This document shows, piece after piece, positions 39,106-49,599 of a DNA stretch of 64,000 nucleotides (within the stretch, counting starts at the first letter, position 1; each line of letters opens with the position of its first letter). The DNA lies in NCBI GenBank assembly GCA_963777895.1, contig CAVZSF010000005.1, positions 806,001 through 870,000 of the forward strand. The letters run 5' to 3'. The translations under genes were made by a program, and so were the position numbers. Below the pieces are notes generated by a model. It had not been told where the DNA came from. It saw only the letters and a program-made list of their open reading frames with translations, and ran no database searches. Source of the DNA: UBA2241 sp963777895. Its GTDB lineage: Bacteria > Actinomycetota > Thermoleophilia > UBA2241.

Positions 39106-39200
39106 GGCCGGGAGGTCCTTCCGCGCACAGGTGTCCCGGCGCCGGCCTCGAATCCTGACGGGGGCAGGGGGGTCATCGCTCCCCCACAGGAGGTACGGGC

Positions 39201-41201
39201 ATCGTCTTCGTCGAGTTGTTGATCGTCGCAGGCGCGTTCGCGGCGTTCTATCTGGCCGTACGGGTCGTCGTGGTCGACCGCCGCGGCGACGCGGTGCACC
39301 GCACGTCGTCGCTGGCCTTCGCCGGCGCCGCGCTGCTGCTGGCTGCGTTCTTCACGCTCGACCTGTTCACTTCCGGCAACGAGAACGTGACCGGGCTGCG
39401 CGTAGCTGGACTGGCGCTGGCAGGAGCCGTGGTGGTTGCCCTCACAGCCGGCTTCGTGATCCTCTACGGGCAGGAGGAGCAGCACGTTCGCGCCCTCCGC
39501 AGGACGTCGGAACACCACCGCGAACGATCGGGCCGTCTCGAGACCATCGTCAACCTGGGGAACCGCCTGCGGGCGACGCTGGATCCCCAGGAGGTCGCCC
39601 GGGTCGTGGCCGATACGGTGCGCGACACGCTTCAGTTCAACGAGACCGCGTTGTACCTGCGTGAGGCCGGCGAGGACGTATACAAGGCGGCGGCCGTGTA
39701 CGGCCGGGACCCCGAGTACGACAAGGTGGTGCGGGATCGGCGCATCCCCGGCCCGCTGATCCGGGGCTTGCTGCGTGAGGAGTTCCGTCACGGCGACTGC
39801 TACGTCGTCGACCACACCGGCTACACGTGGAGTGAGGAGGAGCTCTTCTACTTCCCGCCGGGCGACCTGCCTGACCGCGGGCCCGGCATGTTCCACCCCG
39901 ACGACGCGCTCTTCGTGCCACTCTACGACCACGAGCAGCAGATGGTCGGTCTGCTGGACCTGTACGACCCGGTCGACGGCAAGGTCCCCGATGAGGCGGC
40001 ACTGCAGCTCCTGCAGGTGTTCGCCAACGTGGCCTCCAGCGCGCTCGAGAACGCGCACGGCGCCGAGGAGCTGCGTCTGCGCGCCGTCACCGACGGCCTG
40101 ACCGGCCTCTACAACCACCGACACTTCCAGGAGGCCCTCGCCGTCGAAGTCGACCGCTCGGCGCGCTATGGGCTCACCTTCGCCCTGCTCATGATGGACC
40201 TCGACTTCTTCAAGACGGTGAACGACCGATTCGGGCACCCGCACGGCGACCAGGCCCTCCAGCAGGTCGCCGCCGTGCTGCGTCAGAACGCGCGCACGAG
40301 CGACTTCGTGGCGCGCTACGGTGGGGAGGAGTTCGTCATGATCCTGCCGGGCACGACGGTCAAGCAGGCCGGGGCGCTGGCCGAGCGTATCGCGCAAGGA
40401 GTGCGCGAGATCACCATCGACGTGCCCGAGCCGCCCGCCCTCTCGATCAGCATCGGGATGGCCGACTATCCAGCGTGTGGCCACGAGCGCGAGAGCCTGA
40501 TTGCGGCGGCCGACGCGGCCCTACTGTTTGCGAAGCGGTCGGGCCGCGACATGGTGGCCGACTTCTCGCAGATCTCGCTCGTCGAGCTCGACCAGGCGGC
40601 GCTCGAGGGGCTCTCGTTCCGGCTCGAGCGCGCCGACCAGGAGACCCTCGAGGCGCTCGCGGGCGCCGTCGCGATGCGTGACGCCTTCGCCGACCGGTCG
40701 GCCTCGTGTGTCACCGGCGCCGCCCGCTCCCTGGCCCACGGCCTGGGGTTGGACGAAGCCGAGACCGAGCTCTTCACCACCGCCGCCGTGGTCTACGACA
40801 TCGGCAAGGTCGCGATCCCCGTGGATGTGCTCAACCGGCGCGGGGACCTCACGCCGGAGGAGCACGAGGCGATCAAGCGCCACCCCGAGGTGGGCAAGCG
40901 CCTGCTCGAGAGCGTGATGCGTCTGCGCGCGGCACTCCCGGCCGTCGTACATCACCACGAGCGCTGGGACGGCGCCGGCTACCCCGACGGTCTCGAGGGC
41001 GAAGAGATCCCGCTGCTGGCGCGCGCCATCAGCATCTGCGACGCCTACCAGGCGATGGTCGTCGACCGGCCCTACCGCAAGGCGATGTCGCAGGCGGAGG
41101 CGCTCGAGCAGTTGCGCGCCTGCGCCGGCACGCAGTTCGACCCGCACCTGGTCGACGTGTTCATCGGCTCGATGGAAACGACGAGCGGCGCCGCGAGCTA
41201 G
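39201..41201 (+). CDS. Membrane-anchored GAF-GGDEF-HD-GYP protein
   Basis: About 666 residues: two N-terminal membrane segments, a GAF-like domain (about 115-290), a GGDEF domain with M-D-L-D-F-F-K-T-V-N-D and intact R-Y-G-G-E-E-F near residue 373, and an HD-GYP domain with H-H-E-R-W-D-G-A-G-Y-P-D-G near 585. The HD dyad reads V-Y-D-I-G-K rather than H-D-I-G-K, so phosphodiesterase activity may be lost while cyclase activity is kept. The start is uncertain: AGGAGGT (39188-39194) points to ATC at 39201, whereas the first standard start, TTG 39216, is 21 bases away from it. TAG stop. Confidence 0.85.
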   Translation: MVFVELLIVAGAFAAFYLAVRVVVVDRRGDAVHRTSSLAFAGAALLLAAFFTLDLFTSGNENVTGLRVAGLALAGAVVVALTAGFVILYGQEEQHVRALRRTSEHHRERSGRLETIVNLGNRLRATLDPQEVARVVADTVRDTLQFNETALYLREAGEDVYKAAAVYGRDPEYDKVVRDRRIPGPLIRGLLREEFRHGDCYVVDHTGYTWSEEELFYFPPGDLPDRGPGMFHPDDALFVPLYDHEQQMVGLLDLYDPVDGKVPDEAALQLLQVFANVASSALENAHGAEELRLRAVTDGLTGLYNHRHFQEALAVEVDRSARYGLTFALLMMDLDFFKTVNDRFGHPHGDQALQQVAAVLRQNARTSDFVARYGGEEFVMILPGTTVKQAGALAERIAQGVREITIDVPEPPALSISIGMADYPACGHERESLIAAADAALLFAKRSGRDMVADFSQISLVELDQAALEGLSFRLERADQETLEALAGAVAMRDAFADRSASCVTGAARSLAHGLGLDEAETELFTTAAVVYDIGKVAIPVDVLNRRGDLTPEEHEAIKRHPEVGKRLLESVMRLRAALPAVVHHHERWDGAGYPDGLEGEEIPLLARAISICDAYQAMVVDRPYRKAMSQAEALEQLRACAGTQFDPHLVDVFIGSMETTSGAAS

Positions 41202-41282
41202 CCCTCCGGGCCGCTCGCGGCGCCGCTCGAGATGAGGCGGGCGGCGCTTCGAGCGCCCGCCCCCGATGCTCTCTGCCGGCTC

Positions 41283-42213
41283 TTACTTCTCCGGCCAGGT
41301 CGTCTTGTAGATGTCCATCACGTCCTGCAGCAGCTTGACGGCCTCGTCGTGCTCGCGCTGGAAGGAGTTGCGGCCCATGATGGTGCCGAAGCCGCCGCCC
41401 ATGGCGATCTGGCGGTTCGTCTCCATGACGGCCTCGGTGGTGGCCGTCTCGCCGCCCGAGAAGATCACGATACGGCGGCCGTCGAAGGCGCTCTGGACGA
41501 CGTGACGGATGCGGTCGGCGAGCGTCCCGACCGGGATCTGGGTCTTCTCGTAGACCTTGCGCGCCGCGTCCTGCTCGATGTTGTCGCTCGGCGGCTTGAC
41601 CTTGATGACATGGGCGCCGAGCTGGGCCGCGATCTGCGCCGCGTAGGCGCTGACGTCGATGCTGGTCTCGCCGGCCTTGCTCAGGGCGGAGCCGCGCGGA
41701 TAGCTCCAGACGACGACGGCCAGGCCGGCCGCCTTGGCCTCCAGGGCCATCTCGCGGAGCTCCTCGTACATGTCGTTGCGGGCGGCCGAGCCGGGATAGA
41801 TGGTGAAGCCGATGGCCGCGCAGCCGAGTCGCAGGGCGTCCTCGACACTCGCCGTCACCGCGGGGCAGGGGTCGGAGCCGCTGTACAAGCTGTCGGAGTT
41901 GTTGGCCTTCGAGGATCAGCGGGATCTGGCCGGCGTAGTCGGCCGCGCCGGCCTCGATGAAGCCGAGCGGCGCGGCGTACGCGTTGCAGCCGGCGTCGAT
42001 GGCGAGCTGGAAGTGGTACCGCGGGTCGTAGCCGGCGGGGTTGGGCGCGAAGCTGCGGGCCGGGCCATGCTCGAAGCCCTGGTCGACCGGCAGGATGACC
42101 ATACGACCCGTGCCGGCCAGCCGCCCCGTCATCATCATGCGGTAGAGGTTGGCCTTCGTGCCCGGGTTGTCCGACGCGTACCAGGAGAGGATCTCTCGGA
42201 CTCGGTCGGTCAT
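41283..42213 (-). CDS. fbaB: Class I fructose-bisphosphate aldolase (DhnA/FbaB type), frame-corrected
   Basis: Two overlapping frames together give one aldolase of about 309 residues. The first ends its homology at Y-A-G-Q-I-P-L-I-L; the second continues K-A-N-N-S-D-S-L-Y-S-G-S-D-P and runs to W-P-E-K. One extra base near 41910 breaks the frame. The family's V-D-Q-G-F-E-H-G-P, the Schiff-base lysine in V-I-K-V-K-P and G-G-G-F-G-T-I-M-G-R-N are present. It cleaves fructose-1,6-bisphosphate in glycolysis or runs the reverse in gluconeogenesis. Sequencing error is the most likely cause of the shift; a pseudogene is the alternative. Confidence 0.85.
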
Positions 42214-42389
42214 GTCATGTGCCTCCTTGGCGGTGTCGGCTGAACCCTGCGACGGACGTCACCGAGCGACGCTGCCACCGGGTTGGTTCGTTCGTGCGGG
42301 CCGTCCCCGACCGTTACGGGAAGGCCTTCCACAGTGTAGCAGGCGGGAACGGGACGGCGAGGAGGAGGGCGGTCACTTCACGTCGCTCG

Positions 42390-42427
42390 AAGGCGCCTCG
42401 CCCGCGGAACGCCGCGGGCGGGGCGCC
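42390..42427 (-). terminator. Terminator hairpin after the cytochrome c peroxidase gene
   Basis: AGGCGCC (42390-42396) pairs with GGCGCCT (42421-42427), and inside it GCCCGCGG pairs with CCGCGGGC around AACG. It lies just past the peroxidase stop on the minus strand. Confidence 0.7.
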
Positions 42428-42452
42428 TGTCTTCCCTTGGGGCGAGCGCCCG

Positions 42453-43638
42453 TCAGGGGGTGTAGTAGCCGTCCGAAAGGGTCTTCAGGAAGGCGACGAC
42501 GGCGTCGACTTCGACACTCGTCAGCCCAAGGTTCCCGAGCAGCGGACTGACGTTGACCCCCACCTCAGGATCGGGCCACGCCGGGTCCACGTCGCGGGTG
42601 TTGTAGAAGTCGACGATGTCGCGCAGCGTCTTGAAGTAGCCGTTGTGTGTGTACGGTGCGGACAAGGCGACATTCCGCAGGCTCGGGACCTTGAACGTGC
42701 CGGCCTGTCCGGCGTAGCCGGCGCGGGCGCCCAGACCGAGGTCGGGCGCATAGGGGAAGTCGAGCGGAGCCCGCCCGTATTCGAGGTTGTACGGGGCGCC
42801 CACGTTGCGGTACGAGAAGTCGGTGAAGACGGCGTTCGCCATTCCACTGCCCATGCCGCCGCCACCGCAGCTTCCGCCCATGCCTGCGCCGCCCATGCCT
42901 GCGCCGCCCATGCCGCCTCCGCCACAGCCTCCGCCGCCCATGCCGCCGACCGTGTGGCACGATGAGCAGCCGCCCTTACAGCGGAAGAGCATGAAGCCCT
43001 GCTGTTCCTGCGAGCTGAAGGTGGCGCGTCCCGCCATCACTGCGTCGTACTTCGAGCTGAAGCGGTTCACTTCGCTGGACGACTCATAGGCGGCGATCGC
43101 CTTCGCCGCGTCAAGGTAGGCGGTGTCGACGTTGCCGAACACGCTCCTGCCGAACACCTGCTTGAAGAGGTTGGCGTACGGACCGCTCTTGATGTCGTTG
43201 ACGACGGCCGCCTTGTCGGGGTTGGCCATCTCGACGGGGTTGAGGAAGGGGCCCATCGCCTGGGCGACGAGATCATTCGGCGCGTCCGTCCCAGAACTGG
43301 CCGCCGGCGTAGACGCCCTTCATCGAGTTCCACTGGAAGGACGGGCTGAACGTGGCGTATGCCGCCGGCGGCGCGTTGCGTCCGCCGAAGAGGCCCGGTA
43401 CTACCCCGCGCGACACGGGCAGGCTGCGGTAGGGATCGGCCCAGCCCGCCGACGGATCGTGACAGGAGCCGCAGGACTGCCCGTTGGGCGTGGAGAGCGC
43501 CGCGTCCCAGTAGATCTTCTTGCCGAGGGTCTCGAGTGACGTCAACGCCGCGGCAGACGCCGGCAGTATGGCGAGCACCGTGAGTATCGTGGCGACGGCG
43601 AGCAGCAGCCTCCCGGCGCCGGACGTGAATCTCCGCAT
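42453..43638 (-). CDS. Dihaem cytochrome c peroxidase (CcpA/MauG family), frame-corrected
   Basis: About 394 residues once a single extra base near 43278 is removed, joining F-W-D-G-R-A to N-D-L-V-A-Q-A-M-G-P-F-L-N-P-V-E-M. A signal peptide is followed by the first haem site CGSCH and D-P-S-A-G-W-A-D-P, and a second haem site CSSCH. Right after that comes an insert of about 40 residues built almost only of Gly and Met with a few Cys, Ala and Ser, which is not usual in the family. It should reduce hydrogen peroxide outside the membrane using cytochrome electrons. AAAGGGGAGA precedes the ATG at 43638. Confidence 0.85.
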
Positions 43639-43822
43639 GGTCTCCCCTTTCGCTCCCCCAACCGGACGCGATCGCGGCCGGCACACGGTGGCAGGTTGTC
43701 CGCCTGCCGCCATCGTCACACCGTTCGGCAAGCGGTCAAGAGGGCGCAAGGCGCAGGTTGACCGGCTTCCGCCGCGCCGATACGTTCGGTCCAGAGACAG
43801 TTCAGCGCGACAGGAGGAGCCG

Positions 43823-45368
43823 ATGCCCGCTCAGGACCAGACACCGCCGGCCGACGTGCGAACGGCGGGCGAGGACGAAACGCCCGGCCGGGACCGCGCC
43901 CTCACCCAGCGCGACACACCCTACGTCGACGCCGTCATCCGCTACCGCGAGCTCGGCTTCGTCCCCTTCCACACGCCCGGCCACAAGATCGGGAAGGGCG
44001 CGTCGGAGCGTCTGATCGAGGCGATCGGGCTGCGTGCGCTCCAGGCCGACGCGGTGCCGCAGGCCGGCATCGAGGACTCGCGCGAGACCACCGGTCATAT
44101 CCGCGAGGCCGAGCGGCTGGCCGCCGAGGCGTACGGCGGCGATGACGCCTGGTTCCTGGTCAACGGATCGACCAGCGGCGTACACGCCCTGGCGCTCTTC
44201 TTCGGCCGTCCCGACGAGCCGCTGATCGTGCCGCGTAACTCACACAAGTCGCTGCTCGCCGGCATCGTGTTCTCGGGCGCAGTGCCCCTTCTACGTCGAA
44301 CCCGACATCGATCCCGGGTGGCAGATCCCACTCGGCATGACGGCGGCCTCGGTGGCGAAGGCCACGACGGAGCTGCCCGGCGCGACCGCCGTGTTCACGA
44401 GCTCGCCCAACTACTACGGCGTCGGCGCGGATCTCGAGGGGATGGCGGCGGCGGCGCACGCCGCCGGCCTGCCGTTCGTCGTCGACCAGGCGTGGGGACC
44501 GCACCTGCGCTTCTGCGACGCTCTCCCTGCCGACGCCATGGCGGCCGGCGCCGACGCCGCCGTCAACAGCACCCACAAGCTCATCGCCGGCCTCACCCAG
44601 GCCTCCGTCGTGGTGGCGCGCGGGGAGCGGGTGAACCTCAAGCGCCTCTCCGGCATCATCAAGATGACGCAGAGCACCAGCCGTCTGGCTCTGATCTTCG
44701 CGTCCATCGATGCCTCGCGACAGCAGATGGCCGTTCACGGCGACGAGCTCTGGCGGGACGCCATCGAGCTGTCACACTGGGGGCGCCGGCGGATCAGGGA
44801 GATCCCCGGCATGCGCATCCTCGGGGAGGAGATCCTCGAGCTCGCCGGCGCGCACGAGTTCGACCCGACGCGGTACACGCTCACGGCCCGCGACGTCGGC
44901 CTGTCCGGCTACGAGCTCGAGACGATCCTGCGCGACGACTACCGGGTGGCCGTCGAGATGGCCGAGCCCATCAACGTGATGTTCAACATCACGCACGGCG
45001 ACTCGAAGGAGTCGGTGGGCACGCTGGTCGACGCGCTCGCGGACATCGCGGCGCGCTTCCGCGGCAAGGAACCGAGCCCGCTGCTCGAGCGCGCGGCGGC
45101 CCTCCAGTTCCCGCGCTTCACGCGCCAGGTCGTCTCGCCGCGGACCGCCTTCTACGCGGCCAGCGACGTCGTGGCCACGAAGGACGCCGTGGGTCGCGTC
45201 GGCGCCGAGATCCTGACGCCGTACCCGCCTGGCATCCCGGCGCTGGGACCGGGCGAGGAGGTCAGCCAGGAGATCGTCGACTACCTCCTCGCCGCCGCCG
45301 AGGTCGGCGTGCGGGTCCAGGGCGCCGAGGACGGCTCGCTGCAGACCCTGCGCGTCGTCGCGGAGTAG
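43823..45368 (+). CDS. Orn/Lys/Arg-type PLP decarboxylase, frame-corrected
   Basis: About 514 residues when one extra C in 44285-44288 is removed, joining F-S-G-A-V-P to F-Y-V-E-P-D-I-D. The PLP region has H-T-P-G-H-K-I-G-K-G, V-N-G-S-T-S-G-V, D-Q-A-W-G-P-H and the Schiff-base lysine in N-S-T-H-K-L-I-A-G-L-T-Q; the end has Y-P-P-G-I-P. These are the marks of fold-III (group III) basic-amino-acid decarboxylases. The length is that of the short arginine/lysine decarboxylases of Gram-positives, so polyamine synthesis is likely. AGGAGGAG precedes the ATG. TAG stop. Confidence 0.87.
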
Positions 45369-45448
45369 ACCCAGCGCCGTTCCATTGCTCCTTGCGTGGA
45401 GCGGAGCGCGCGACGTACGGTTCCGCAGAATCCACCAAGGAGGGGAGC

Positions 45449-46570
45449 ATGAAGGAGTCAAGGGAAACAGGGGTCCGTCTGGCGGTCGCGCTGCTGATCG
45501 TGGCACTCGTCGTTCTGGCGCTGCCGTCACTGGCTGCGGCCGCCGGCGGGGGGAGCATCCCGTCGAAGTACATCATCCAGAACGTTCCGCTCTGGCAGCA
45601 GCAGCAGGCGCTGGGATGCGGGGCCGCGGCGGCGCAGATGGTCATGGACTACTGGGGACCGTTCGTCGACCAGCGCGAGGTCTACAACGCCGCACGCACC
45701 TGGCAGGGGACGGCGGTCGGGGATATCGCTCGTGCAGGGCAGTTCTCGAACCTGAGCTGGCCGGCGGGGGACAACTTCCCGAGCGTCGCGGACTGGGGCT
45801 ACACGGAACGGCCGCTGGGCTACGCCGGCTTCTCCTACGGCCAGTCCACGCCATGGCTGACCCAGCTCAAGGCGGTCATCGCCAAGGGCTATCCGGTCGT
45901 CTGCCTGACGGACTGGTTGCCGGGCGTCTCCGGACCGCACTACCGCGTGGTGGTCGGTTATGACGACACGAAGGGCGTGCTCTACGTGAACGACCCGTGG
46001 TGTCGTGAGTTCAAGGGCGAGATCGACGGCGGCGGCTCGTACGCCCCGAACGAGAACGTGAACGGAGACAAGGCCTACAACTACTTCGAGTGGACCTACA
46101 GCGACTGGCTGGCGGTCTGGCAGCTGTCGGCCGATGGCTGGGGCCTGCCCGGCTATCGCTACTGCGCCGTGCTCATCGCGCCGTGGAAGGTCGCGGTCAG
46201 CGCCCCGGCGAGCGTCGCCAAGGGCGCGAAGTTCACCGTGACGGCGAACGTGACCTACCCCTGCGTCACCCCGTTCGGCACCGGCGGCTTCCCCGCGTTC
46301 CCGGCGACCGGCACCAAGGTCTCGCTGGCGGCGCCCGCCGGCTTCACCGTCCTCAGCTCGCCGACGGTGAGCGTGGGCGGCTTGGCTGCCGGTTCGACCG
46401 CGAAGGTCACCTTCACCGTCAAGGCCGGCACGACTGCCGGCGCCTTCTCGTGGGCGGCGACCGCCGAAGGCCTCGCCTCCGGTTCACTTGCGCCCTGGCA
46501 GAAGTACGACGCCTACAGCTACACAGACCGTATCGGGGGCAGCGGGATCGGGACCATCACCGTGAAGTAA
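45449..46570 (+). CDS. Secreted C39-like cysteine peptidase
   Basis: A 373-residue exported protein. Signal peptide (about 1-32), then a papain-like C39_2 domain: W-Q-Q-Q-Q-A-L-G-C-G-A-A-A-A-Q-M-V with the candidate catalytic cysteine, G-P-H-Y-R-V-V-V-G-Y with the histidine, and V-N-D-P-W with the aspartate. The C-terminal third (about 250-373) is a beta-sandwich domain beginning V-S-A-P-A-S-V-A-K-G, of the kind used for adhesion or spacing outside the cell. Strong AAGGAGGGGAG before the ATG. TAA stop and a strong bidirectional terminator follow. Confidence 0.78.
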   Translation: MKESRETGVRLAVALLIVALVVLALPSLAAAAGGGSIPSKYIIQNVPLWQQQQALGCGAAAAQMVMDYWGPFVDQREVYNAARTWQGTAVGDIARAGQFSNLSWPAGDNFPSVADWGYTERPLGYAGFSYGQSTPWLTQLKAVIAKGYPVVCLTDWLPGVSGPHYRVVVGYDDTKGVLYVNDPWCREFKGEIDGGGSYAPNENVNGDKAYNYFEWTYSDWLAVWQLSADGWGLPGYRYCAVLIAPWKVAVSAPASVAKGAKFTVTANVTYPCVTPFGTGGFPAFPATGTKVSLAAPAGFTVLSSPTVSVGGLAAGSTAKVTFTVKAGTTAGAFSWAATAEGLASGSLAPWQKYDAYSYTDRIGGSGIGTITVK

Positions 46571-46594
46571 CGTGGCGCGACCGGCGCGACGACA

Positions 46595-46632
46595 AGAGGG
46601 GCGGGGCGGACAGGTGTCCGCCCCGCCCCTCT
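46595..46632. terminator. Bidirectional terminator
   Basis: A perfect 18-bp stem (46595-46612 with 46615-46632), loop GG, between two convergent genes. It is followed by CTT on one side and TTG on the other. Confidence 0.85.
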
Positions 46633-46634
46633 CT

Positions 46635-46826
46635 TCAGACGTTCAGCGCATCCAGCGCTTCGTAGACCAGGTAGGCCGGCCAGACGATCGACTGGAAGAC
46701 GCCGTACAGGCCGTCCCAGAACGAGGTGGCGCTCCCGATGAAGTAGACCAGCGCGCCGATGAATCCCAGGCCGTACACGGCTCCCGCGCCGGCTCCACCG
46801 GCGCCCTTCATGCTGTTGTCCGCCAT
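46635..46826 (-). CDS. Small conserved membrane protein
   Basis: A 63-residue protein whose start ATG 46826 has GGAGG five bases upstream. After a Gly/Ala-rich start it reads Y-G-L-G-F-I-G-A-L-V-Y-F-I, T-S-F-W-D-G, then I-V-W-P-A-Y-L-V-Y-E-A-L, a pattern seen in a widespread family of short two-helix membrane proteins of unknown function. The frame is open further upstream, but that part has no ribosome-binding site. Confidence 0.75.
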   Translation of the reverse strand: MADNSMKGAGGAGAGAVYGLGFIGALVYFIGSATSFWDGLYGVFQSIVWPAYLVYEALDALNV

Positions 46827-46998
46827 TCCCGCCTCCAGTCGCTTGGTCGCCGCCACGATCTCCGCCAACTCTACACTCGCGGTGACCGGCTGCTCCTCCA
46901 ACGGCTTGAGAAGGACTCTTCGGGAGAGAACACCTTGTGCGCGGAGCGTGGCGCCAGAATGAGCGCGGTGTCCGCGCGAGTGGCCAGGAGGTGGCCTG

Positions 46999-47355
46999 AT
47001 GGCATTCGTAAAAGTCGCTCGTACCAGCGAGATCGCCCCGGGAGCAGCCCGGCGAGTCGAGTACGGTGACACTGCCGTGCTGCTGGCGAACGTCGGCGGC
47101 CGGTTCTACGCGATCTCGGACACGTGCTCTCACCGAGGTGGCACCCTCTCTCAGGGGACGTTCGAGGACGGGGTCGTCACTTGTCCTCGTCACGGCTCGA
47201 GGTTCGACGTCCGGACGGGGAAGAACGTTCGGGGCCCCAAGATCCTCGTGATCAGGGGAAGGACCGGCGATGTGAGCTCGTACGCCGTCAAGGTCGAGGG
47301 CGACGACATCATGGTCGATGTCGAGGAGACGTCGTCCCGCAGGTCCGCCGCGTAG
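46999..47355 (+). CDS. Rieske [2Fe-2S] protein
   Basis: A 118-residue soluble Rieske ferredoxin with both halves of the cluster site: C-S-H-R-G-G and C-P-R-H-G-S-R-F-D. No membrane anchor is seen, so it resembles NirD or the ferredoxin parts of dioxygenases and assimilatory reductases rather than the bc1 protein. The short linker lacks the disulphide cysteines of high-potential Rieske proteins. AGGAGG lies upstream of the ATG. TAG stop. Confidence 0.92.
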   Translation: MAFVKVARTSEIAPGAARRVEYGDTAVLLANVGGRFYAISDTCSHRGGTLSQGTFEDGVVTCPRHGSRFDVRTGKNVRGPKILVIRGRTGDVSSYAVKVEGDDIMVDVEETSSRRSAA

Positions 47356-47383
47356 CCCGCCCCCTCCGAGATGCGGCGTAGAG

Positions 47384-47423
47384 AGCCCGCCGGCGGGAAG
47401 GACTGAGCGATCCTCGGCGGGCT
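47384..47423 (+). terminator. Terminator after the Rieske gene
   Basis: AGCCCGCCG (47384-47392) pairs with CGGCGGGCT (47415-47423), followed by TTTG. A further hairpin lies directly downstream (TTGTGCC with GGCACAA). The rest of the gap up to 47719 holds no recognisable gene; the sialidase-like gene's promoter must be here. Confidence 0.7.
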
Positions 47424-47719
47424 TTGTGCCACGGCCGCCTCGGAGGCGGTCCGGCACAAGGCCTATTCCCGGGCCGCGGCGTTCCGAAGCGGGATGTCGG
47501 GGCAGAGCGGCCAAGGGGGGCGGGGAGGCCGGCAAGGGAAACCCACCGCGGCCTTGATGAGCCATGGTGGGCTTCGGGCGACTGGTGGTCACCCAAACTG
47601 ACCTTACACCTCGTCAACGGCCACGGGATCGGACGACCGCCGCGCCTCGTATCACACTTACTTCTTCACCCCGTCGGGGTAGACGCAGTTGACGAGACCC
47701 ACGACGAAAGGGTGGAGAA

Positions 47720-49545
47720 ATGAACAGCACACAACGATGGGCGGTACCCCTCACAGCTGCCGCGCTCGTGATCGCGGTCGTCCTGCTCGTACCTGTCTTG
47801 GCCACCGCCGACACGCCAGGCAACGTACGCCTGAGCAACGATGCCCCCGGGACCGGCGGCTACGTGAGCGCCTACACGCTCGCCACGGGGATCCCCTACA
47901 CGGACGCGGTCCTCCAGGAGGCATCGATCGCGCGCGGCCGGCAGAACGAGCCCGCCGTGGAGATCGACCCGCGCAACCCCAGCGTGCTGATCGGCAGCTC
48001 GAACGACTATGGCGGCGTGTACGCGGGTTCGACGCCGGGCAACTTCGTGGCGGCCGGCCCGATCTGGCTCGGGCTACTACCGCTCGGAGAACGCCGGCAC
48101 CTCGTTCCAGAGCTCGCTCGTCCCAGGGTACCCGGGCGACACGTCGCCCTATGCCGCCCTGGCCAAGGTGCGCACGGCCTCGTCGGGCGACCCCGTGATC
48201 GCCTGGGACCGCCAGGGCCGGGTGTTCATGGGCGCAGAGGCCTCCGACGACCCGGCCGGCTCACTCAAGACCTTCGGTGACGTCTGGGTGTCGACCTTCG
48301 ACAATCCGGACGGGCCGAGCGGCAACACGCTCAACGACGGCAAGCGCTTCCGCGGTTCGACCGTCGTGGCCAAGGGCTCGTCCGCGCCGTTCCTGTTGGG
48401 CAAGTTCAACGACAAGACCTCCATCGAGGCCGACCGCACCACTGGTCCGACCAAGGGCAACGTCTACTTCGCGTGGTCGCGCTTCACGGGTGACCGCCGG
48501 CGACGTCAGCATCTACTTCTCGCGCTCGACCGACCATGGCCAGACGTGGTCGAAGCCGATGAACCTGACGCCGAACGTCCACGACGTCCAGTTCCCGGAC
48601 ATCGCCGTCACGGGCAGCGGCAACGTCTACGTCACCTTCCGCCAGATCGCCGCTCAGGGTGGCCAGGTCGACGCCGTCCGGTACGTGAAGTCCACGGACG
48701 GCGGCAGGACCTTCGGCAGCCCCAGGACCATCACGACGTTCACGCCCTACGACCCGCAGGACACGCACGTGGACGGCTCCTTCGCCGGCGACGGCGGCGA
48801 CTTCGCCAACGAAGTGCAGTCGGGCTACACGTTCTTCCGCGGCGGCACCCAGGTGCGCTCGACGGCCGACGCGTCCGCCGACAACGAGAAGGTCTACATC
48901 GTCTTCGACCCGACGAAGCCCGGTACGGAAGTCGACACCGGTACGACGTTCGGAACAGCCGCTCCCGGCGTGGGTAGCCAGTCGGCCGTCTATTTCATCC
49001 GTTTCAACGGCACGACCGGCAACTCGACGACGCCCAAGCTGATCGACGACCAGACGACCGGCCACCAGCTCTTCCCGGACATCGCCGTCTCGGGCTCCAG
49101 GCTGGTCGCCATCTGGTGGGACAGCCGCAACGACCCGTCCTACTCGCCGATGCGGCCGGTGGGCAACGACGCCTCCGGCATGACCGGCTCGTCCCTGGAC
49201 GTCTACAGCTCGCGGTCGTCCGACCGCGGGACCACGTGGTCCACGTCGGCCACGAAGCTGACCGACGTCATGTCCAACCCCAACTTCGAACAGTTCGACA
49301 ACCGCTCCGTGCCCTTCGCGGGTGACTACCTGTGGGTGAGCATGGTCGGCCCGACCACCTTTGGGACCTGGACCGACTGGCGAAACACCGTGGCCGGCAC
49401 AGATCCGCGTGAGACCGACGACAACGACGGTGCCGACGTCTACCAGGTCAGGACGCTCGACCCGGCTACGAACACGTGGTCGGGCGATCAGGCTCCGCAC
49501 GAGGGCGGACTGGACCAGGACATCTACGGGAGTCGCATCCCGTAG
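47720..49545 (+). CDS. Secreted sialidase-like (BNR-repeat) protein, frame-corrected
   Basis: About 607 residues after removal of two extra Gs (in 48071-48073 and 48488-48490). A signal peptide is followed by a beta-propeller with repeated motifs of the Asp-box kind: Y-Y-R-S-E-N-A-G-T-S-F, F-S-R-S-T-D-H-G-Q-T-W-S, V-K-S-T-D-G-G-R-T-F, S-S-R-S-S-D-R-G-T-T-W-S. Such exported propellers include sialidases and many non-catalytic binding proteins. The arginine triad of true sialidases was not identified, so the enzymatic call is open. TAG stop and a GC hairpin follow. Confidence 0.8.
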
Positions 49546-49599
49546 CCCGGCTGCCCTGACCAACCTGCGCCCGCCGCGTGACGAGGCGGCGGGGCTGGC

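Noticed and set aside
43270..43285. TGA in the cytochrome c peroxidase as a selenocysteine codon
   Set aside because: The frame changes by one base here rather than continuing in frame, and the family has no selenocysteine at this site.
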